Part shown: positions 18,439 to 26,609 of the stretch, in pieces
Numbering within the stretch: the first letter of the stretch is position 1
Layout: each line of letters opens with the position of its first letter
Source of the DNA: Erysipelotrichaceae bacterium
GTDB lineage: Bacteria; Bacillota_I; Bacilli_A; Erysipelotrichales; Erysipelotrichaceae
Length of the DNA stretch: 64,000 bases
Direction: 5' to 3'
Assembly (NCBI GenBank): GCA_022772735.1
Contig: JALEZD010000009.1
Location: 108,546 to 172,545 of the forward strand
The notes under the pieces: model-generated
Databases searched by the model: none
The model's input: the letters and a program-made list of their open reading frames with translations, nothing else
Told to the model about the DNA's origin: nothing
Program-made: the position numbers and the translations under genes

Positions 18439-19579
18439 TAGCCTCATCAATAATTTTTAAACAATTATTAACCTCCTTACTTTTATTTTTCAACAAAAAC
18501 AAACAATCCCCACTTGGGGCTGCTATACTTCTACCAACTCTACCACTAATTTGTATCAGTGACGATTCATCAAAAATAACATGTTCTGCAAATAAAACAC
18601 ATACATTAACATTTTCAATTGTTATCCCTCTTTCAAGAATTGTTGTTGCGATTAAAAGGTCATATTTAAAATCAACAAAATCTTTTATTAAAATATCTTT
18701 GTTGATAGTTTTACTACAACAAAATTTACATTTATAAAATAATTTTAAAACTTTATATAAAATCTCTCCTACAACAATAGTAGGTACAAAAATAATTTTT
18801 CTTTTAAACTTTAAATCATTAACCCATTTAATAAGTCTTAAAAAAAGATATATTGTAAATCCAATTTCAACCTTTGGTCTAACTAATTTTTCACCATGAA
18901 ATCTTTTATTTAATTTTAAACAAACAATACTATTATCAAGTATTCTTTTTTTCAAATATTCATCAAGTGTTGCGGTTAAATAGATAATATTACCTTTACA
19001 ACTAGTTCTTACAATATTTTTTAATATCTCATTACCTTTATAAGGGAATGCATCAGGTTCATCTAAAATCAATAAATCAAATGCCTTATAAAATCTATAA
19101 CATTGATGTGTAGTACAAATTATTAAATCACCATCCAAAATACTTGTACTACCCTGACAAATAGCTATAACACTCGCATTAGTAAATATTCCTTCAAGTC
19201 TTTTTTTCAATTCTAAAACAACCTGTCTTCTAGGAATTGCTATACAAACTTTTTTATTTTGCATTAAAAAATATGCAATTGTTTCAATAATGATTTCCGT
19301 CTTTCCTGCTCCACATACTGCATTAATTAAAACATCACTAGTATTAATATTTTTTAAACATTGTTTACTAATAATTTTTTGATTTTGAGTTAATGGATAT
19401 TTTAAAATGTATTCCATCGCATTGTCACTTATTTCATCAAGTTTAACTTCTTCAATTTCTTCTTCAATCAACATCCTTTTATATGAAATACATTTTCTAC
19501 AATATAATCCTTTACTACCTTTAAAAAAATATTTTTTATCAACATTTAAACACCTAGGACATTTCAAAATAACCACCAA
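18428..19579 (-). CDS. comFA: ComFA-like DNA-uptake helicase
   Basis: ComFA is the ATPase thought to drive DNA import in transformation. The protein has an N-terminal zinc finger (CPRC at 7-10, CRKC at 27-30), Walker A (AVCGAGKTE, about 87-95), the DEAD-box variant DEPDAFPY that is characteristic of ComFA, a SAT-like motif (YLTATLD) and the helicase C motifs (ATTILERGITIENV, QISGRVGRS). It is followed by comFC with overlap. At 383 residues it is slightly short but complete. The start is unclear (TTG/GTG choices near 19567-19579, GGTGG nearby). No other competence genes are in the window. Confidence 0.9.
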   Translation of the reverse strand: MVVILKCPRCLNVDKKYFFKGSKGLYCRKCISYKRMLIEEEIEEVKLDEISDNAMEYILKYPLTQNQKIISKQCLKNINTSDVLINAVCGAGKTEIIIETIAYFLMQNKKVCIAIPRRQVVLELKKRLEGIFTNASVIAICQGSTSILDGDLIICTTHQCYRFYKAFDLLILDEPDAFPYKGNEILKNIVRTSCKGNIIYLTATLDEYLKKRILDNSIVCLKLNKRFHGEKLVRPKVEIGFTIYLFLRLIKWVNDLKFKRKIIFVPTIVVGEILYKVLKLFYKCKFCCSKTINKDILIKDFVDFKYDLLIATTILERGITIENVNVCVLFAEHVIFDESSLIQISGRVGRSIAAPSGDCLFLLKNKSKEVNNCLKIIDEANDW

Positions 19580-19611
19580 TAATTAATATTAAATTTTTAT
19601 AATAAACCTAA

Positions 19612-19637
19612 TAAAAAAATCCCTCATTAGAGAGATT
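19612..19637 (-). terminator. Terminator of the ddl gene
   Basis: AATCCCTC/GAGAGATT (one mismatch) with an ATTA loop is followed on the minus strand by a run of seven T. It overlaps the ddl stop codon. Confidence 0.65.
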
Positions 19638-20805
19638 ATTGTTTTGAGCCCTTACTTCCTTTTATTCCATTATACCCTTCTAGCACATTACTTTGATAAG
19701 AAAAAATCATTTTCTGTTTCTTATTAGCTCTATTTAAGGCACCTTCTATAAGTTCATCAAGTAATTTTTTATATTCAACACCTTCATGTTTCCATAGATA
19801 AAATGATAATGAACCTGGAATATTGTTTATTTCATTCACAAGAACTCTTTCATTTTCATCTATTAAAAAATCAATTCTACAAACTCCATGTGAACCAATT
19901 GCATTAAATGTTTTAATTGCTACTTCTTTAACTTTGTTTTCTAAATTTTTATTTAATTTTGCTGGAACATCTCTTTTTAATGAAGCCATTCCCATTTTAT
20001 TATTAGATTTTGAAATATACTTTCTAGAAAAATCTAAAAATTCCCCTTTACTAACTTCTTCTAAAACACTTGTTTTAGCCTTATAAATTGATCCTAGTAC
20101 AGAGCAATTAACTTCTCTAAAATTGTTTAGTTTATGCTCAATAACTATTTTATTATCATATTTGGAACACTTATCAATAGCTTCTAATAATTCATCAAAG
20201 TTTTCTGCAAACTCAATTCCAATAGAAGAACCTAAACATGCGGGTTTTATAATTAAAGGATATCCGATTTTATTCGCTTTATCTTTTATTTCATCAATTT
20301 TTTCTTCAACTTCAAAGCCATAAATCCAAAACCAATCAGTCATATCTATTTTTGCATTTTCCAAAACACACTTCATAACAACCTTATCTTGACCAACAGC
20401 TGATGCAATAACATCACTGCTTGTATAAGGGATATTAAGCATTTCTAAATAACCTTGTAAAACTCCATCTTCACCATTTGTGCCATGAACAATTGGTAAA
20501 ACAACATCGATCACACTAATTGTTTTAGAAAATAAACCTTTTTTTACTGGCTCTAATTTAACTACTCCATTATCATTAACAAAATACACCTTTTTAAGTT
20601 TATCAAACATTGTATTTATATTTTTGAAATTTGATATATCATTTAAAATACTACCTGTATACATTTCTCTTTTTTTAGAAATATAAACCGGAATTACTTC
20701 ATATTTATTTTTATCTAAAGAATGTATAGCTTGAACTGCAGAAATAACACTTATTTCATGTTCAACACTTTCGCCACCAAAAATAACCGCTACCTTTAAT
20801 TTCAT
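19636..20805 (-). CDS. ddl: D-alanine--D-alanine ligase family protein
   Basis: This ATP-grasp ligase makes the D-Ala-D-Ala dipeptide for peptidoglycan. Visible motifs are IFGGESVEHEIS at the N-terminus (substrate-binding Glu and Ser), the glycine-rich GTNGEDGVLQG, GYPLIIKPACLGSSIGI (ATP-binding Lys and serine loop), VCRIDFLID and VNEINNIPGS (metal ligands Glu/Asn). The start at 20805 is chosen for TGGAGG upstream and the family N-terminus; the frame extends 22 codons further without family similarity. The C-terminal NNIPGSLSFYLW differs from the common NTLPG-F-T form, so amino-acid specificity (D-Ala against D-Ser or D-Lac) is open. It is separated from the other wall genes only by a divergent membrane-protein gene. 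Confidence 0.9.
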   Translation of the reverse strand: MKLKVAVIFGGESVEHEISVISAVQAIHSLDKNKYEVIPVYISKKREMYTGSILNDISNFKNINTMFDKLKKVYFVNDNGVVKLEPVKKGLFSKTISVIDVVLPIVHGTNGEDGVLQGYLEMLNIPYTSSDVIASAVGQDKVVMKCVLENAKIDMTDWFWIYGFEVEEKIDEIKDKANKIGYPLIIKPACLGSSIGIEFAENFDELLEAIDKCSKYDNKIVIEHKLNNFREVNCSVLGSIYKAKTSVLEEVSKGEFLDFSRKYISKSNNKMGMASLKRDVPAKLNKNLENKVKEVAIKTFNAIGSHGVCRIDFLIDENERVLVNEINNIPGSLSFYLWKHEGVEYKKLLDELIEGALNRANKKQKMIFSYQSNVLEGYNGIKGSKGSKQ

Positions 20806-20889
20806 AAAACCTCCATAATTACATTTAATAATTCTAACACTATTTGAAATTTTAACAATTACATTGTACATTATATTAGAGGTAAATAT

Positions 20890-22089
20890 ATGGAAAAATT
20901 CAAAAAAGAGATAAGCTTTTTAAAACCATGGCTTATATTAACAACATATGCTGTTATACTAATATTTCTAATGATTAATTTTAATTCAATATTAACTGTA
21001 ATAAATAAATATTTAATTTTGTTAAATCCTTTACTTATGGCAATCGCTATTTCATATGTTTTAAATATACCAATGAAAGAAATAGAAAAAAATATATTAA
21101 AACGCATTAAACCAAATGGAATTATACATAAAAATTTAAGAGGAATATCTATATCTTTAACATTGCTATTAACAATAATTATTTTAGGATTTTTTGGCTA
21201 CATAATTATTCCTCAACTAATCGTAAGTATTGTAAGTCTTGTAAATAACCTATCAAATATTTTAAACTCAATTGTTAATAACACAGATGCAATATTGAAA
21301 TTTTTCAATTTAAATCCACTAGACTTTGAATTTAGTTCAGCTGGAATAAATAACTTTTTAAATCAGTTTGGTTTAGATGTAAATAAAATTTTAAATAGTC
21401 TCACTGGATTTGTGGGTTTAACAAGCCAATCATTTTTAAATTATATTTCAAAATTTGTTGTTACATCTGCAAATTGGTTTTTAGCCTTTATGCTTAGTTT
21501 ATACCTTCTTACAGGCAAAGAAACATTTATTAGACAGACAAAAAAAATAATTGCTGCTATATTTTCAAACAAAACAACAAATAGAATAATGAGATATGCT
21601 CAAATTTCAAACAATGTTTTTTCTAGCTTTGTAACAGGTCAACTTGTTGAAGCACTTATAATAGGTATATTAATATATGTTGCACTTTTAATAACAAACA
21701 TGCCATATTCATTATTAATTGCTGCAATGGCATCTGTATTAGCACTAGTGCCTGTTCTTGGCGCAACAATAGCTTGTATTGTGGGATTTTTACTTGTTTT
21801 ATCAGTATCTCCAATAAAAGCAATTTGGTTTGTAATAATTTATCAAGTTATCCAACAAATTGAGGGAACACTTATTTACCCTAAAGTTGTAGGTGAATCT
21901 GTAGGACTTCCTGGAATATGGACATTGCTTTCAATTATTGTTTTTGGAGGCATGTATGGAGTTATAGGTATGTTATTTGCTGTACCATTAACTGCAATTG
22001 TTTACACAACTGGTAGTTATTTAATTAATAAAGCGTTAGACAAAAAAAATATAGTTGTAACAACCGATGAAATAAAAGAAAAATCTTAA
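20890..22089 (+). CDS. AI-2E/PerM-family membrane transporter
   Basis: A 399-residue polytopic protein. Hydrophobic segments lie at about residues 14-33, 35-60, 75-110, and five or six more from 190 to the end. The C-terminal signature (ALVPVLGATIACIVGFLLVL, then QIEGTLIYPKVVGESVGL and GGMYGVIGMLFAVPLTA) is typical of the AI-2E/PerM family (UPF0118), thought to move small solutes or ions; the true substrate is not known for most members. AGAGG sits 7 bases before the ATG. It is divergent from ddl with an 84-base gap and has its own terminator. Confidence 0.9.
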   Translation: MEKFKKEISFLKPWLILTTYAVILIFLMINFNSILTVINKYLILLNPLLMAIAISYVLNIPMKEIEKNILKRIKPNGIIHKNLRGISISLTLLLTIIILGFFGYIIIPQLIVSIVSLVNNLSNILNSIVNNTDAILKFFNLNPLDFEFSSAGINNFLNQFGLDVNKILNSLTGFVGLTSQSFLNYISKFVVTSANWFLAFMLSLYLLTGKETFIRQTKKIIAAIFSNKTTNRIMRYAQISNNVFSSFVTGQLVEALIIGILIYVALLITNMPYSLLIAAMASVLALVPVLGATIACIVGFLLVLSVSPIKAIWFVIIYQVIQQIEGTLIYPKVVGESVGLPGIWTLLSIIVFGGMYGVIGMLFAVPLTAIVYTTGSYLINKALDKKNIVVTTDEIKEKS

Positions 22090-22096
22090 TTGAAAC

Positions 22097-22132
22097 AAAC
22101 CTCTAAATTTGTACCTATAAGTTTAGAGGTTT
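22097..22132. terminator. Terminator between convergent PerM-like and MurF-like genes
   Basis: An 11-bp perfect stem (AAACCTCTAAA at 22097-22107, TTTAGAGGTTT at 22122-22132). T-rich flanks on both strands make a bidirectional role likely. Confidence 0.75.
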
Positions 22133-22159
22133 ACTTTATTAAGATTTTTTTAATTACTA

Positions 22160-23731
22160 TTAATTATTAAATGCATCAGGCAAATCATTTTCAAGAAGTA
22201 TAGTATCTTCAAAACTTGCAATTTTATAAACTAATGCAAAGGCTTCTTTAACTGTTTTACAAACATATATATTTTTTTCGTCAAATTTACTATCAATTAA
22301 TCCTTTTTTAATAGATTCTGTTTGCTTTTCACCGACTAAAATTGCTATATCAATACTACCTTTCATTTGTAATCCAAAATTATAATTTACTTCATCTTGT
22401 ATTTTACCTAAATCAATCATGCCTGGAGTAACAATTATTCTTTTATTTTGCATCATTTTCATTACTTCTAATGACATTGCTGCTCCAACAGGATTAGAAT
22501 TAAATGCATTATCAATAAAAGTATATCCATTTATTTTCTTTAATTCTAATCTATGTTCAATGTAGTTGATATTTTTAACAGCTTTTATAATATCATTCCA
22601 CTCAATGTTTAATTCTCTTGATAAAGCTATTCCCGCTAAAATATTAGAAATATTATGTTTCCCTAATAATTTTGTTTCAAATTGATAAGTTTTTCTTTTG
22701 TTTTTAACTTTAAAACTTGAGCCTTTTACTGAATATTTTATATCTGTTGCTTTAAAATCAACTTTTTTACTATCAATACCATATGTAATTATTCTACAAT
22801 TATTTTTAATTTTATAGTTTTTAATATATTCATTATCATAGTTTAAAATCCCAACACCATCACTATCAAGTGTTTCAATAATTTGCATTTTTTCATTTAT
22901 AATATTTTCTAGTGTTTTAAATGTTTCTAAATGTTGTGGACCTATAGATGTAACTATCGAATATTTTGGTTTAACAAAATTACATAAATATTTTATATCA
23001 TTAACATGATCTGCACCCATTTCACAAACAAACACTTGATGTATTGGTTTTAAACTTTCCCTTATACATCTAGTAATTCCCATTGGTGTATTAAATGAGG
23101 CAGGAGTCATTAACGATCTATATTCTTCATTAATAATTGCTTGAACAATATTTTTGCTGGATGTTTTACCAAAACTACCTGTAATACCTATTTTTATTAA
23201 ATTTTCATGAGAATTTAAAATTCTTTTTGCATCATTTAAGTAATGTCTTTGAATCAAAAATTCTACAGGTTTTAAAATAAAATCTGCAATGTATACAAAC
23301 ATCCAATTTATATATAAACATATAGGAATTATATATAATTTGTAGGGATAATTTACAAGCTTTAAAAATAAAGAAATAAATATTATATTTAATATTAATA
23401 TTACAAATATTTCTCTTTTTATTCTAGAAGTATAAACAAGTGGTTTTATATATTCCTTTTTTTGTTTTGTTTCAACAATAATAACTGTATTAATTAATGT
23501 CAAAACAACAAAAATATATGGATGAATTTTATAACTTAATACACTTGAAAATCCAACAATAAATATAGATACAATAAATATCTTTGTTGCTTTTAAGTTT
23601 TTTATTATCCAATTTGTAAATCTTCTATAATCATATTTATTTTGTTGAAAAATATGCAATACATCATTTATTAAAATATATTCCATAATAAGTAACAATA
23701 ATATGCTCAAAATAAAAATTATATTATTCAT
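22160..23731 (-). CDS. Membrane-anchored MurF-like Mur ligase
   Basis: The 523-residue protein has an unusual layout. Residues 1-160 form four to six membrane helices; then comes a Mur ligase with P-loop GITGSFGKTSSKN (182-194), CEMGADHVNDI, and the MurF-type C-terminal domain (IDNAFNSNPVGAAMSLE, TPGMIDLG). MurF adds D-Ala-D-Ala to UDP-MurNAc-tripeptide and is normally soluble. Here the usual N-terminal UMP-binding domain is replaced by the membrane region. The gene overlaps the upstream alpha/beta hydrolase by 8 bases (ATGAATAA). With ddl close by, a role at the last cytoplasmic wall-precursor step is likely, perhaps on a lipid-linked substrate. Whether the cell has another soluble MurF is not visible. 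Confidence 0.82.
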   Translation of the reverse strand: MNNIIFILSILLLLIMEYILINDVLHIFQQNKYDYRRFTNWIIKNLKATKIFIVSIFIVGFSSVLSYKIHPYIFVVLTLINTVIIVETKQKKEYIKPLVYTSRIKREIFVILILNIIFISLFLKLVNYPYKLYIIPICLYINWMFVYIADFILKPVEFLIQRHYLNDAKRILNSHENLIKIGITGSFGKTSSKNIVQAIINEEYRSLMTPASFNTPMGITRCIRESLKPIHQVFVCEMGADHVNDIKYLCNFVKPKYSIVTSIGPQHLETFKTLENIINEKMQIIETLDSDGVGILNYDNEYIKNYKIKNNCRIITYGIDSKKVDFKATDIKYSVKGSSFKVKNKRKTYQFETKLLGKHNISNILAGIALSRELNIEWNDIIKAVKNINYIEHRLELKKINGYTFIDNAFNSNPVGAAMSLEVMKMMQNKRIIVTPGMIDLGKIQDEVNYNFGLQMKGSIDIAILVGEKQTESIKKGLIDSKFDEKNIYVCKTVKEAFALVYKIASFEDTILLENDLPDAFNN

Positions 23732-24482
23732 TTATATCCTCTTCCAACATTGCATCAATAACTCTATTAAATCTTGCCCATTGATTAAAATACGCAAAAT
23801 GATCATCATTTTCAAAAACTACCAAAGCAGAATCTTTAATTAGTGAATTCATCTGTTTACCTACTTCTATAGATACTGCTTCATCTTTTTCACCCCAAAC
23901 AAGTAAAACAGGGCAATTTATTAAACCTAAAATATCTGTAACATCATCATTTACAACTTTTATTAATGTTTCTCTCATAACTCCTGTAGAATTTTTATAG
24001 TCACTAGAACCAAAAAATGTTGCAAGTTCATTAGAGAGTTTTTTTAAGCCAAAAATATTTAGTGTTTTTTTAATAAATTTATATGAAGATATTTTAATGT
24101 GATAAAACACGCTTCTTTTTGGTTTAATACCAGCTGCCCCTGTTAATATCATTTTATTAACTGGATTTTTTAAAGCATATCGAATCGCAACTCTACATCC
24201 AAAAGAATGACCAATTAATATAGGATTTTCGATGTCTAATACATCTAACATTTTTTTAAATATTTCTGTGTATTCTTGAACACCTATAGATTTTTTAGGT
24301 TCATCGCTTTCTCCAAAGCCTAAAAAATCAAAACTCAAAACTCTAAAATTATTTTTTAGATGATTAAAAATGTAGTCCATCATTTGTATATTTTGTCCCC
24401 ATCCATGCATTAATACTACATTTTTTCCACTACCCTCAATTTTATAATTTATTTTTTGATCATCTATTTCAATAAACGGCAT
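23724..24482 (-). CDS. Alpha/beta hydrolase
   Basis: A 252-residue alpha/beta hydrolase: oxyanion HGWG (26-29), nucleophile elbow GHSFG with Ser93, acid in WGEKDEAV and a final His in NDDHFAYFNQ. No signal peptide, so it acts in the cytoplasm. ATG 24482 is chosen because GAGGTG lies 6 bases upstream and the family N-terminus begins there. It overlaps the MurF-like gene, so the two are made together; a substrate in wall-precursor metabolism or a peptide/ester hydrolase is possible, but the sequence does not say. Confidence 0.85.
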   Translation of the reverse strand: MPFIEIDDQKINYKIEGSGKNVVLMHGWGQNIQMMDYIFNHLKNNFRVLSFDFLGFGESDEPKKSIGVQEYTEIFKKMLDVLDIENPILIGHSFGCRVAIRYALKNPVNKMILTGAAGIKPKRSVFYHIKISSYKFIKKTLNIFGLKKLSNELATFFGSSDYKNSTGVMRETLIKVVNDDVTDILGLINCPVLLVWGEKDEAVSIEVGKQMNSLIKDSALVVFENDDHFAYFNQWARFNRVIDAMLEEDINE

Positions 24483-24616
24483 TAGATACACCTCACCTTT
24501 AATAATTGTACTAAAAAAAGGTATCTTTCACAAACAAAACAAAAAAATAAGAAAAATAATATATTGAAAATTAATAATTAAAATAATATAATATTATCAA
24601 GAAAGGTGTGATGATT

Positions 24617-24982
24617 ATGTTTGAATGGTTTAAATCCAATACTTCAACATCTATTGTGACAATTTATCCCACTAATCTTACATTAAACTCATCAGCTGCA
24701 GAATATTTTGATGATATAAGATGGTGTATGATTGGCTTAGATAAAAAAACATTAAAAATTGCAATTAGACCTGTCACAAAAAGAGAGCTTGATTTAAAGC
24801 TTTATCCTACAGAAAATCTCCATAAATTATCTGTAGGAAAAGGTTATGCACGAATAAGTAGTAAAAGTATAATTAGCGAGGTTTCATCAATATTAAAAGA
24901 AGAAATCGATAGTAAAAAATATATATCTCATTATGATGAAAAAGAAAAAATGTTGATAGTAGACTTAAAGAAAGGAGTGTAG
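24617..24982 (+). CDS. Hypothetical protein upstream of nfeD-SPFH, 121 aa
   Basis: I do not recognise the family. AGGTG sits 7 bases before ATG 24617; starts at 24608 (GTG) or 24611 are possible. The product is soluble: a beta-rich N-terminal part (TSIVTIYPTNLTLNSSAAEYF), a central WCMIGLDKKTLKIAIRPV strand pair and a basic KGYARISSK segment, ending in an acidic helix. It reads like a small substrate- or nucleic-acid-binding fold. It lies 2 bases before nfeD and is clearly in one operon with nfeD and the SPFH gene, so it may be a soluble partner of that membrane pair. Confidence 0.65.
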   Translation: MFEWFKSNTSTSIVTIYPTNLTLNSSAAEYFDDIRWCMIGLDKKTLKIAIRPVTKRELDLKLYPTENLHKLSVGKGYARISSKSIISEVSSILKEEIDSKKYISHYDEKEKMLIVDLKKGV

Positions 24983-24984
24983 TT

Positions 24985-25422
24985 ATGTATACATATTTAT
25001 GGATTATTGTTTTAATTGCTGCAATAGTTTTAGAGTTTATAACTGCAAGTAGCCTTGTATCTTTATGGTTTGCTTGTGGAGCTATTGTATCACTTATACT
25101 AAGTAGTTTAAAAATTCCATTTATTTATCAAGCAATTACTTTCTTTATAATTTCTTTATCATCATTACTAATAATTAGACCAATGATTATAGACAATAAA
25201 AGAGGTAACACAATAGCTACAAACATGGATAGATTTATAGGTAAACATACTAGATTAAAGAAATCTATAACTGAAGATTCATGGGGAGAAGTTAGAATTG
25301 ATGGCATAACTTGGAATGTAGCATCTATTGATGAAAAAGCAATTGAAAAAAATTCATTAGTAGAAGTAATCGCAATTGAAGGTTCAAAACTAATTGTTAA
25401 ACAAATAAAGGAGGATATTTAA
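24985..25422 (+). CDS. NfeD-family membrane protein, short form
   Basis: The 145-residue protein has three or four membrane helices (about 3-75) and a C-terminal OB-fold domain (about 80-145: IGKHTRLKKSI..WGEVRIDGITWNVAS..LVEVIAIEGSKLIVK). Short NfeD proteins lack the protease domain and pair with stomatin/SPFH proteins; the SPFH gene starts 3 bases after the stop. The pair is known to organise membrane microdomains or act in membrane quality control. AAAGGAG precedes the ATG. Confidence 0.88.
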   Translation: MYTYLWIIVLIAAIVLEFITASSLVSLWFACGAIVSLILSSLKIPFIYQAITFFIISLSSLLIIRPMIIDNKRGNTIATNMDRFIGKHTRLKKSITEDSWGEVRIDGITWNVASIDEKAIEKNSLVEVIAIEGSKLIVKQIKEDI

Positions 25423-25424
25423 CA

Positions 25425-26324
25425 ATGGATGTAATAGGAGTAATTTTATTTGTAGTAGTTTTACTTATACTCGCAATAATAATTGCGGATTCTGTGAGGG
25501 TTGTACCTCAATCTAAAGCGGCAGTAGTTGAAAGACTTGGTTCATATCATGCAACATGGAGTAATGGTGTACACTTTAAAATTCCTTTTATTGACAAAGT
25601 TGCGAATAGAGTAACTTTAAAAGAAATTGTCCATGATTTCCCACCTCAACCAGTTATCACAAAAGATAATGTAACAATGATGATTGATACTGTTGTTTAC
25701 TTTTCAATAACTGACCCAAAACTTTACACATATGGTATCGAAAGACCAATAAGTGCAATTGAAAGTTTAACCGCAACAACACTAAGAAATATCATTGGGG
25801 AATTGGAACTAGATGAAACACTAACTTCTCGTGATGTAATAAATACAAAAATGCGTTCAATTTTAGATGAAGCAACTGATCCATGGGGTGTTAAAGTTGG
25901 AAGAGTAGAAGTAAAAAACATTATTCCACCAAGAGATATTCAAGATTCTATGGAAAAACAAATGAGAGCTGAACGTGAAAGAAGAGAAGCAATCCTTAGA
26001 GCTGAAGGTGAAAAAAGAGCTGCAATATTAACTGCCGAAGGTGAAAAAGAGGCAATGATTCTTCGTGCAAACGCTAAAAAAGAAGCAACCATTGCAGAGG
26101 CAGAAGGACAAGCTAAATCAATCGAAAAACTTTATGAAGCACAAGCAAGAGGTATAGAAATGATTAACAACGCAAATCCAAATCAAGCTTTCCTTGCGAT
26201 GAAAGGATTTGAAGCATTACAAAAAGTTGCGGATGGACAATCAACTAAACTTATTATTCCAAGTAATTTACAAGATATTTCTGGCACAATAGCTGCACTT
26301 TCAGAAATTGTTAAAAACAAATAG
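25425..26324 (+). CDS. SPFH/band 7 (stomatin-like) protein
   Basis: The 299-residue protein has one N-terminal membrane segment (about 4-22), a band 7 domain (VPQSKAAVVERLGSYHATWSNGVHFKIPF onward, to about 190), a charged Ala/Glu/Arg coiled coil (about 180-240: MRAERERREAILRAEGEKRAA) and a short hydrophobic C-terminal end. It resembles QmcA/paraslipin. These proteins oligomerise at the membrane and partner with NfeD, encoded just before. AAAGGAGG precedes the ATG; a terminator follows. Confidence 0.93.
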   Translation: MDVIGVILFVVVLLILAIIIADSVRVVPQSKAAVVERLGSYHATWSNGVHFKIPFIDKVANRVTLKEIVHDFPPQPVITKDNVTMMIDTVVYFSITDPKLYTYGIERPISAIESLTATTLRNIIGELELDETLTSRDVINTKMRSILDEATDPWGVKVGRVEVKNIIPPRDIQDSMEKQMRAERERREAILRAEGEKRAAILTAEGEKEAMILRANAKKEATIAEAEGQAKSIEKLYEAQARGIEMINNANPNQAFLAMKGFEALQKVADGQSTKLIIPSNLQDISGTIAALSEIVKNK

Positions 26325-26340
26325 TTAAAAATTTATTTTT

Positions 26341-26390
26341 ATCCCCTAAACTAATATTCCTTAGGTTTATATCAGTATAGGGGATTTTTA
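26341..26390 (+). terminator. Terminator of the nfeD-SPFH operon
   Basis: ATCCCCTA (26341-26348) pairs with TAGGGGAT (26378-26385), followed by five T. An alternative inner stem CCTAA/TTAGG is also possible. Confidence 0.75.
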
Positions 26391-26430
26391 TTTTCAAAAT
26401 ATTGACCTTGTAGTGAATTATTTAAGACGA

Positions 26431-26442
26431 TTTTCGAGAAAA
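26431..26442. promoter_or_regulatory. Candidate operator, palindrome TTTTCGAGAAAA
   Basis: A perfect 12-base palindrome about 170 bases before the Mga-like gene. A related but imperfect palindrome lies 70 bases downstream. Confidence 0.3.
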
Positions 26443-26511
26443 TTTAATAAATTTTTTGTATTATTAATATGTATAGTTTTATTTAATATAATTTAAACTT
26501 CATCTTAAGTA

Positions 26512-26527
26512 CATTTTTCGGGAAATG
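26512..26527. promoter_or_regulatory. Candidate operator, imperfect palindrome CATTTTTCGGGAAATG
   Basis: A 16-base imperfect palindrome with the same TTTCG-GAAA centre as 26431-26442, about 80 bases before the Mga-like start. The two together suggest a dimeric regulator, possibly the Mga-like protein itself. Confidence 0.3.
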
Positions 26528-26609
26528 CACAATATATTTTACTAGCCTAATTTATATATAATTAGTTTGTTAATAATAAATGTTATTATCACAAGGAGTT
26601 CAATATGTT

